Shown here one piece after another: positions 15,578 through 22,886 of a DNA stretch of 64,000 nucleotides. This stretch comes from an uncultured Myxococcales bacterium (GTDB lineage: Bacteria > Myxococcota_A > UBA9042 > CAIXZC01): the NCBI GenBank assembly GCA_903895725.1, contig CAITUV010000007.1, positions 62,001 through 126,000 of the forward strand, read 5' to 3'. The stretch's first letter is position 1. Each line of letters starts with the position of its first letter. The notes beneath the pieces are model-generated. The model worked only from the letters and a program-made list of their open reading frames with translations. It searched no databases and was not told the origin of the DNA. Both the position numbers and the translations under genes were made by a program.

Positions 15578-18500
15578 ATGAACAGCTCGAACCGGGGTAG
15601 GGGACGGGGGCGAAGCATGGCTGATGCGGCACGGCAGGTGCCCGTTGCCGGACTTGCCGCCCTACTGATGCTTGCCGGGTGCGGTGGTGCGGGGACGGTT
15701 ACCTCCGACGATGTGGGCGACGTGGCCTCGGCGGACGTGCGGGACCTGGCAGCCGACGCCGGTGCCGAGGTGGGAGTCGACGCAGCCGACGTCGACTTCG
15801 GGCCCGGGCCGGAAGTGGGAGAGGTCGACGAGACCTTCGAGGCCGAGTCGGTCGAGGCGGGCGGCTTCGGGTGGCCCTGTACGTCGAACGCCGACTGTGT
15901 TTCCGGCTTCTGCGTGGAAACCGAGGGGGGCAACCAGTGCACGGTCACCTGCGTGGAGGAGTGCCCCAGCGACTGGAGCTGCGTGCAGAACCTGGCTGCC
16001 ATGCCCGACGTGGTTTACATCTGCGTGCCGGGGCATACGAGGCTGTGCGTTCCGTGCCTGGATCACGCTGTATGCAATCCGCCGGGGCTCGACCTCGGGG
16101 ACCGATGCGTCGAGCTTGGCGATGCGGGGAGCTTCTGCGGGGCTGCGTGCACGGAGGCAGCGGACTGCCCGCAGGGATTCCTCTGCGCAGAAGAGTCGCT
16201 GGCCGGCGGCGGGACCGGGATGCAGTGCGTTCCGGACGGCGCAGCGTGCGAGTGCTCGGGGCTTGCGGTCCAGCTCGGGGCATGGACCGAGTGCAGGGCA
16301 ACCAACGAGAACGGGGCGTGCCCGGGAAAGACTCAGTGCCTGGAGGAGGGGCCGGCGGCTTGCGATGCTCCGATGCCGGAGGCAGAAGCGTGTGACGGCA
16401 ACGACAACGACTGTGACGGCGAGGCCGACGAAGGGCTCGGGTCCACGGAATGCGGGATGGGGGTCTGCCTGCACTCGACCGAGAACTGCGTGGGGGGTGA
16501 GGCACTGACCTGCGATCCGATGGAAGGGGCCGGCCAGGAGAAGTGCAACGGCCTGGACGACAACTGCGACGGGGAGACGGACGAGGAATTCCCGGATGCC
16601 GACTCGAACGGCGAGGCCGACTGCATCAGCGAGGATGACGACGGAGACGGGGTGCCCGATTCCGCGGACAACTGCCCGCTCGTGGTGAATTCGGACCAGT
16701 TCGACACCGACTATGACACGGTCGGCGATGCCTGCGATCCGGACGACGACGACGACAAGGTCCCGGACGAAACCGACTGTGCGCCGCTTGATTCCGAGAT
16801 CTTCCCCGGGGCAACGGAAGTGTGCGACGGCAAGGACAACGACTGCGACTCGGATATCGACGAAGGGTTCGGAAGCGTTACGTGCGGGCTGGGAGCATGC
16901 AAACACACCGTGGTCGTCTGCGAGACGGGCCAGGTGGCCGTGTGCGATCCCTTCGAAGGGGTGGCGGAGGAGGCCTGCGACGGGAAGGACAATGACTGCG
17001 ACGGGGACTCGGACGAGAAGGACGCCCTCGGGTGCCAGCTGTACTTCCTGGACGTCGATCAGGACAGCTTCGGCGTGGACGGCCAGAGCAAGTGCCTCTG
17101 CGCTCCGGAGGACTTCTACCAGGCCGTGGTGGCGGGCGACTGCAAGCCGCTGGTGCCCGAGATCAACCCGGGGGCGGAGGACAAGTGCGACGGGCAGGAC
17201 AACGACTGCGACGGTTCAATCGACGAAGGGTTCGAGAACCTGGACAACGACGAGCTGGCCGACTGCGTGGATCCGGATGACGACGACGACAACGTGCCCG
17301 ACCTCATCGACAATTGCCCGATCACGTCGAACTACAATCAGGCCAACTTCGACAAGGACCAGTTCGGCGACGTCTGCGACTGGGACGACGACAACGATGC
17401 CACCGGGGACCTGCTCGACTGCGACCCGTTCGACCCGCTGATCTACCCCGGAGCCGATGAGGTGTGCAACGGCAAGGACGATGACTGCGACTCGGCCAAG
17501 GACGAGGAGCTGGGCACTCTGGAGTGTGGCGTGGGGGAGTGCTTCAAGGTCGTGCCCGCCTGCCTCAACGGCAAGCTGAACACGTGTGAGCCGAAGAGTA
17601 CCGGGACGGAGGTTTGCGACGGCAAGGACAACGACTGTGACGGCAAGACGGACGAGGAGTTGGGCACCCTGACCTGCGGCAAGGGCGAGTGCGTTGCAAC
17701 GGTCGACGCATGCGTCGGAGGACAACCCCAGGTGTGCGAGCCCAAGCCTGTCTCGGACGAAGTGTGCGACGGCAAGGACAACAACTGCGACGGCCAGATC
17801 GATGAGACCTTCCCGGAGCAGGGGATAGTCTGCCCCGTGCCGAACGCCAAGGGGGAATGCGCCAAGGGGACGTACCAGTGCGCCAACGGGAAGACGACCT
17901 GCCCCCAGGTCGTTCAGCCCAATCCCGAGCAGTGTGACGGCAAGGACAACAACTGCGACGGCCAGATCGACGAGATCTTCCCGGAGCAGGGGCAATTGTG
18001 CGTGGTTCCCAACGCCGTCGGAGTGTGCGCAGCCGGGAGTTTCAGCTGCACCAACGGCCAGAAGGTCTGTGCACAGGTGGTGCAGCCTCAGCCCGAGCAA
18101 TGCGACGGCAAGGACAACAACTGCGACGGGATGATCGACGAGACGTTCCCGGACCAGGGGAAGAGCTGCACCGTGCCGAACATGAAAGGAGAGTGTGCCA
18201 AGGCGACGTACCAGTGCATAGCGGGCCAGAAGACCTGTCCTCAGGTGGTTCAGCCCGAGACCGAGCAATGTGACGGCAAGGACAACAACTGCGACGGGAT
18301 GATCGACGAGACATTCCCGGACCAGGGGAAGAGCTGCACCGTGCCGAACACGAAGGGAGAGTGTGCCAAGGGGACCAACCAGTGCACGATGGGCCTGCTG
18401 ACCTGCCCGCAGGTGGTTCAGCCCCAGCCGGAGCAATGTGACGGGAAGGACAATAGCTGCGACGGCCAGATCGACGAGGATGGGGCCACCGGCTGCATCG

Positions 18501-19108
18501 AGTACTTCCCCGACTCCGATCTGGACGGATTCGGCGACCCGTCGGGGAAGGTATGTGCATGCGCCATGCCGCAGGGGTTCGTGACCAAGTCGGGAGACTG
18601 TAACGACAACTCGAACAAGGTGTATCTCGGTGCTCCGGAGATCTGCGGCAACGGCGTGGACGAGGATTGCGACGGGAAGGACTGTACGGTGGTCGGTGAC
18701 TCGAAGTGGCAGCTCTACCGCAAGACGGGGATGAGCCAGAACCCCGATACCTACATGCCGGTCCCTGCCGACTTTGGCTCGCTCGTGGGCACGGTGGCGG
18801 ATGCCCAGGTGTTCAGCATGGGCTGCAGCAGTTGTGTCGAAGGCTGGCGGACGTGGGTGTACGTGACGCAGCCGACCTCGTTCCCGCTGTGCGTGTGGGG
18901 GGACGACGGCGTGTCCTTCTACCGGAACGACGTGTTCGTGTGCGGTCGGCCGAATGCGGAGGACCCGAAGAATTGTGCCACTCCGACGCTGGACACGGGG
19001 TGGAACAAGCTCGAAGCCTTGTCCTACAACGGTCCTGGCCCAGGGCACTTCGACATGGACGTGCTGATGGGCAGCAAGGTCACGGCGCTGAAGTCGACGG
19101 GGCCGTGA
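15578..19108 (+). CDS. Giant MopE-type Cys-rich lipoprotein
   Basis: A lipoprotein of 1176 residues with lipobox LAGC (Cys35) and an acidic linker. The N-terminal Cys-rich module (about 100-270) is shared with proteins at 3938, 19112 and 57359. A long array of MopE-type motifs (DNDCDG..DE) follows, interleaved with thrombospondin-3-like Asp-rich calcium motifs (DDDGDGVPDSADNCP). From about residue 730 a 56-residue unit recurs four times. The last 150 residues (from WQLYRKTG) include GDDGVSFYRNDVFVCG and TLDTGWNKLEALSY, reminiscent of PA14-like beta-barrels. MopE repeats are thought to bind metal. ATG 15578 follows AGGGGG; an internal ATG at 15617 is possible. Its stop is 3 bases from that of the convergent neighbour. 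Confidence 0.82.
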   Translation: MNSSNRGRGRGRSMADAARQVPVAGLAALLMLAGCGGAGTVTSDDVGDVASADVRDLAADAGAEVGVDAADVDFGPGPEVGEVDETFEAESVEAGGFGWPCTSNADCVSGFCVETEGGNQCTVTCVEECPSDWSCVQNLAAMPDVVYICVPGHTRLCVPCLDHAVCNPPGLDLGDRCVELGDAGSFCGAACTEAADCPQGFLCAEESLAGGGTGMQCVPDGAACECSGLAVQLGAWTECRATNENGACPGKTQCLEEGPAACDAPMPEAEACDGNDNDCDGEADEGLGSTECGMGVCLHSTENCVGGEALTCDPMEGAGQEKCNGLDDNCDGETDEEFPDADSNGEADCISEDDDGDGVPDSADNCPLVVNSDQFDTDYDTVGDACDPDDDDDKVPDETDCAPLDSEIFPGATEVCDGKDNDCDSDIDEGFGSVTCGLGACKHTVVVCETGQVAVCDPFEGVAEEACDGKDNDCDGDSDEKDALGCQLYFLDVDQDSFGVDGQSKCLCAPEDFYQAVVAGDCKPLVPEINPGAEDKCDGQDNDCDGSIDEGFENLDNDELADCVDPDDDDDNVPDLIDNCPITSNYNQANFDKDQFGDVCDWDDDNDATGDLLDCDPFDPLIYPGADEVCNGKDDDCDSAKDEELGTLECGVGECFKVVPACLNGKLNTCEPKSTGTEVCDGKDNDCDGKTDEELGTLTCGKGECVATVDACVGGQPQVCEPKPVSDEVCDGKDNNCDGQIDETFPEQGIVCPVPNAKGECAKGTYQCANGKTTCPQVVQPNPEQCDGKDNNCDGQIDEIFPEQGQLCVVPNAVGVCAAGSFSCTNGQKVCAQVVQPQPEQCDGKDNNCDGMIDETFPDQGKSCTVPNMKGECAKATYQCIAGQKTCPQVVQPETEQCDGKDNNCDGMIDETFPDQGKSCTVPNTKGECAKGTNQCTMGLLTCPQVVQPQPEQCDGKDNSCDGQIDEDGATGCIEYFPDSDLDGFGDPSGKVCACAMPQGFVTKSGDCNDNSNKVYLGAPEICGNGVDEDCDGKDCTVVGDSKWQLYRKTGMSQNPDTYMPVPADFGSLVGTVADAQVFSMGCSSCVEGWRTWVYVTQPTSFPLCVWGDDGVSFYRNDVFVCGRPNAEDPKNCATPTLDTGWNKLEALSYNGPGPGHFDMDVLMGSKVTALKSTGP
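17765..18436 (+). repeat. 168-bp intragenic repeat, four copies
   Basis: Units start at 17765, 17933, 18101 and 18269, each encoding CDGKDNNCDG.IDE.FP.QG followed by a C..PN..G.CA block and Q.EQ. Copies 3 and 4 are almost identical. A partial fifth unit (CDGKDNSCDGQIDED) ends the array. Confidence 0.92.
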
Positions 19109-19111
19109 GCC

Positions 19112-22100
19112 TTACATCGTCATGACGATGAGGCCCGGGTTTCCCGGCGTGGACTGGAACGCGGGGTTCGGCCAGTCGGTTTCCCCCTGGCCTCCGCGGC
19201 CCGCCTCGCCCTGGTATCCGGAGATGCCGGTGCCACCCGGGTTGCGCCCTGCACCGGCCTGGCTGTTCGTCCCCGACACGCCGGCGGCTACCCAGGATGA
19301 GCCACCACCGCCACCACCTCCGTTGTAGGTGTACATGGCACCGCCGCCGCCGCCGCCGTAGTAGCCTGAACCACCGCCGCCGCCGGACCCGTTGGCGCCG
19401 CCCGCAGTGCCGCCCTTGTGGTAGCTGGCCGCATTGCCGAGGCTGCAGTTGGCCACGGTGTTCTTGCCGCCGGTGTGGGAGGTGCCCGGGTTTCCGTTCA
19501 CGGTGCAGCTCGAGTAGCCCGACTGGTTGTTCACGGTGCCGCCGGAGCCACCGGACGAGGCGGAGGCCCCCTGACCGCCGTTGGTGAAACAGTTGTAGGT
19601 GTTGTCCGGGGTCCCGGTTTCGCCCGAGGAGCCCAGAGCTCCGCCTCCGCCGCCCTGACCCCCGTTGGGGTTCGTGGTCTTGTGGCAGCCGGAGCAGCCG
19701 TCCGACCCGCCGCCGCCTCCTCCGGCCGCGACCAGGACGACCGAGCCGTTCTTGAACACGTAGGTCGCACCGCCCCCGCCGTTCTCGGCGGCGCCGCCGC
19801 CCGCGACCCTCAGCTCGATGTTGTCGCCGGGCTGGACTGAGAGCGTCCCCTGCACGAACGCCCCGCCGCCGCCGCCACCCGGGGCTCCACCGCCGCCGCC
19901 GCCGCCCCACAGCTTGAAGGTGATCGAGTACTTCCCGCTCGGCACGACGCCGGTGATGACCTGTTCGCCCTGGGAGTAGGTCGTGGTCCCCGTGGGCAGG
20001 TAGTTGATGCACGGCTGCGTGTTGCAGGATTGCGTCTGCGAAGCGGACCCGGAACAGTAGCTTCCGCCGCACGACGGAGGAGGATTGGTGCAGGAGCGGG
20101 TGCACGTCTGAGTCCCGCCGTCGCACGGAGCGGAGCAGGAGCCGCAGCTCCAGTCGGTCCAGCCGCCGTTGACCGCCTGGCAGGTGGGCACGCACGCTCC
20201 TGCGCTGCACGCATAGTTGGCAGGGCACAGAGTGCCTTCGTCGGTCTGACCGTCGCAGTCGTCGTCCTGGTTGTTGCAGGCTTCCGACAGATTGGTGAAC
20301 AGCTCGGAGGGGCACTCGAGCCCGCTCCCGTTGGCCTTGCAGGTCCAAGTCCCGAACTTGCACTGATCCAGGTCGTCGGAATCGCAAGCGCTCCCCTTGA
20401 GCGGGAAGTCCTCGTCGCTCTTGCCGTCGCAGTCGTCGTCCTGGTTGTTGCAGAGCTCGGATGCCGTCGCCAGGCACTTGCCGGAATCGCACTTTCCTGA
20501 GCAACCTCCTGCGAGCGTGCAGATGGCGCCGTTGTTGCCGGCCGCTGCCGAGCAGGTCCCGGCGGGCTGGCACATGTCCACGGTGCAAGGGTCCTTGTCA
20601 TCGCAGGTACCGCACGAGCCACCGCAACCGTCGCTGCCGCACTGCTTTCCCGCGCAGCTCGGGACGCAGGTGCACGCATCCCCCACGCCATTTCCGTCGG
20701 CATCGGCCTGGTCCGCGTTGGGCGCCAGGGGACAGTTGTCGTTGCAGCCGTCGGTCTTGCCGCTCTTGCACGGCCCAGCATACCCGGAGTTGGCGATTCC
20801 GTCCCCGTCCGGGTCGGGGAGCCCTGCGCAGACCCCCTGGGCACAGGCATCGTCGGCCGTTGCCGGATCCTGGTCGTCGCACGGTCCTTCGAGGGGGTCC
20901 TGGACGCAGGCGCCGTCGCTGCAGGTTCCCTTGGTGCAGGTGCCGTCCATGTAGGAGCAGTCCTTGGCTGTCCCCTTGCAGAGGCCGTCCTTGCACGCGT
21001 CGCCCGAGGTACACGGATCTCCGTCGCTGCACGCGCCCATCAGGAACTGTGCGATGCAGCCACCGTTCAGGCAGATGCCATGCGAGCAGGGCCCGTCGAG
21101 GTCCGTGCAGTCCATCGGGATCCCCAGGCAGCTTCCCTGCTGGCACGAGTCGTCGACGGTGCACGGGTCCGCATCGTCGCACGTGCCGGCCTTGGCCTCC
21201 TGCTGACACGCACCCGCCTTGCAGACCCCCGTCGTGCAAGGGCCGTCGAGGTACGTGCAGTCCTTGGGCGTCCCGATGCAGGCCCCTCCTGCACACGTGT
21301 CTGAGCCGGTGCAGGCATCGCCGTCGTCGCAGGCATCCCCTTCCTTCTTGCCTGCGCAGGGGCCGGTCCCGCACACGAAATCCTCGTCCGTCGAGCCGTC
21401 GCAATCATTGTCGAGCCCGTCGCAGATTTCCTGGGCCCCGGGCTTGACGGTCGGGTCGAACGGCCCGCAGTCGCCGTCATCCGGAACGAGGTCGTTGTCG
21501 TCGTCCGAATCGCAGGCATCCCCCTGGGAATCCAGATCGAAGTTCTCCTGCTCCGGGTTGGCGGCCAGGGGGCAGTTGTCCTCCTCGTCGCTCACCGAGT
21601 CGCCGTCGTCGTCCTGGTCGATGCAGTTCGCCTCCCCGTCCTGATCCTTGTCCGGGAAGGCCTGATCCGCGACTCCGTCACAGTCGTTGTCCTGACCGTC
21701 GCACTTATCCTCGGCAGGCTCTTGAGCGTCGCACGCAAGCTGTCCCGCGACGCAGGAGTAGCTGCCCAGGCAAGTGCCGAACTCGTTGGTCCGCTCGCAC
21801 TGGCTTCCCCCCGTGCCCTCGTCGATCTCGTCGTCGCAGTCGTCGTCGTTCCCGTTGCACGATTCCGTTGCGGGAACCGGAGCGTCGCACGCGGAAAGCA
21901 GTGCCCCCTTGCAGGAGCGCTCCCCCTTGCAGGTGCCCGCATCGTTGGCCGAGGAACAGGCCGTCGTCGCCCCGTCGGCGACGAACTCGGGAGTGCACGC
22001 ACACTCGCCGGCCTCCAGCATGCACTGGTCCGCGAACAGCCCCTCGCCCACCTCCACGTTCTTGCACGAGTACCCTGTTGGGCAGGGAGCCGATTTCCCG

Positions 22101-22621
22101 CACTCGACTCCGCAGAAGCTCCCCTGGGGACCGTACGGAATGCAGTAGTCCGCCGATTCCCAGACCCCGGGCTTGCAGTCTTCGTGTGCCTTGCAGGGCC
22201 GGCACAGCTCGAGGTGCGGCCAGACGCAGATGGAGACCGAGTCGGGCTGCGCACCGACCGGCTTGCAGACCCAGCCCTTGGGGCATTCCTCGACGCAGGT
22301 GCTGGTGCACACCTTGCCATTGGGGCCCGGAACGCAGTAACCGCTGTCGCAGTCCTCGTTGGTCAGGCAGCCCTGCAGATCCAGGGTGTCCTGCGGGAGC
22401 TCCTGGACGGTCACTTCCGGAACCGTTTCGCCCCCGAGCTCGGGGGCCGGACCGTCCGTCCCCAGCTCAGCAAAAAGAATGTCCGGCTGGCCCGTGATCT
22501 CCAGGCCCACTTCCGAGCCGACCTCCGTTCCGGTCGTGTCGGTCACGGTGGTTTCGCCCCCGCTGCAGCCTGCCATCACCGCCAGACACAAGACCGCACC
22601 CACATGTGCATTGAACCGCAT
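19112..22621 (-). CDS. Cys-rich lipoprotein with TSP1-like and glycine-rich tip
   Basis: The 1169 residues have lipobox VMAGC (Cys19), an acidic linker, then the shared Cys-rich N-terminal module (about 85-245). A MopE and thrombospondin-3-like segment and six or more 'CDDGDACTG.DTC..G.C' repeats follow. A CGSDGCGGSCGTC module lies near 665. Residues about 812-872 read GGWTDWSCGSCSAPC...CTRSC, a thrombospondin type-1 pattern with its tryptophans and six cysteines. From about 874 to the end is a glycine-rich domain like that of ALK-type receptors and related bacterial proteins (FKLWGGGGGGG, VQPGDNIELRVAGGG, GGGGGSGYYGGGGGG). ATG 22621 has GGGGTGGG upstream. A surface adhesin is inferred; ligand unknown. 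Confidence 0.82.
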   Translation of the reverse strand: MRFNAHVGAVLCLAVMAGCSGGETTVTDTTGTEVGSEVGLEITGQPDILFAELGTDGPAPELGGETVPEVTVQELPQDTLDLQGCLTNEDCDSGYCVPGPNGKVCTSTCVEECPKGWVCKPVGAQPDSVSICVWPHLELCRPCKAHEDCKPGVWESADYCIPYGPQGSFCGVECGKSAPCPTGYSCKNVEVGEGLFADQCMLEAGECACTPEFVADGATTACSSANDAGTCKGERSCKGALLSACDAPVPATESCNGNDDDCDDEIDEGTGGSQCERTNEFGTCLGSYSCVAGQLACDAQEPAEDKCDGQDNDCDGVADQAFPDKDQDGEANCIDQDDDGDSVSDEEDNCPLAANPEQENFDLDSQGDACDSDDDNDLVPDDGDCGPFDPTVKPGAQEICDGLDNDCDGSTDEDFVCGTGPCAGKKEGDACDDGDACTGSDTCAGGACIGTPKDCTYLDGPCTTGVCKAGACQQEAKAGTCDDADPCTVDDSCQQGSCLGIPMDCTDLDGPCSHGICLNGGCIAQFLMGACSDGDPCTSGDACKDGLCKGTAKDCSYMDGTCTKGTCSDGACVQDPLEGPCDDQDPATADDACAQGVCAGLPDPDGDGIANSGYAGPCKSGKTDGCNDNCPLAPNADQADADGNGVGDACTCVPSCAGKQCGSDGCGGSCGTCDDKDPCTVDMCQPAGTCSAAAGNNGAICTLAGGCSGKCDSGKCLATASELCNNQDDDCDGKSDEDFPLKGSACDSDDLDQCKFGTWTCKANGSGLECPSELFTNLSEACNNQDDDCDGQTDEGTLCPANYACSAGACVPTCQAVNGGWTDWSCGSCSAPCDGGTQTCTRSCTNPPPSCGGSYCSGSASQTQSCNTQPCINYLPTGTTTYSQGEQVITGVVPSGKYSITFKLWGGGGGGGAPGGGGGGAFVQGTLSVQPGDNIELRVAGGGAAENGGGGATYVFKNGSVVLVAAGGGGGGSDGCSGCHKTTNPNGGQGGGGGALGSSGETGTPDNTYNCFTNGGQGASASSGGSGGTVNNQSGYSSCTVNGNPGTSHTGGKNTVANCSLGNAASYHKGGTAGGANGSGGGGGSGYYGGGGGGAMYTYNGGGGGGGSSWVAAGVSGTNSQAGAGRNPGGTGISGYQGEAGRGGQGETDWPNPAFQSTPGNPGLIVMTM

Positions 22622-22677
22622 GCCCACCCCCACTCTATTGCCCGAGAGCAACCAACGGCTCCCCGTGGACGACGGCG

Positions 22678-22706
22678 AATGTACGTTGAGGTACAGGACA
22701 TTGCAA
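22678..22706 (-). promoter_or_regulatory. Candidate promoter of the 22621 gene
   Basis: On the minus strand TTGCAA (22701-22706), 17 bases, TACATT (22678-22683). An inverted repeat TGTAC/GTACA (22680-22695) overlaps the -10 and spacer and could be an operator. Confidence 0.5.
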
Positions 22707-22807
22707 GGCAGGAACGGGCTGCTGCGATTCGGAATTGCGACTGCCCGGCCCCACGCGCTGCGCACAGTTGCAGGCTCGAGCCGAGCGGATTTCCCCCATT
22801 CCCCTGC

Positions 22808-22837
22808 TTGACCTCACCGGTTCCGGAAGGTCATACT
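22808..22837 (+). promoter_or_regulatory. Candidate promoter with overlapping dyad
   Basis: TTGACC (22808-22813), 18 bases, CATACT (22832-22837), 50 bases before the ATG at 22887. A 25-base dyad TGACCT...AGGTCA (22809-22833) with inner CCGG/CCGG overlaps the whole spacer, suggesting a repressor site. Confidence 0.5.
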
Positions 22838-22886
22838 GGGGCCGGACCCAAATGCGGGCCGCGGCACGGGGCGTGGAGGTGTATGG

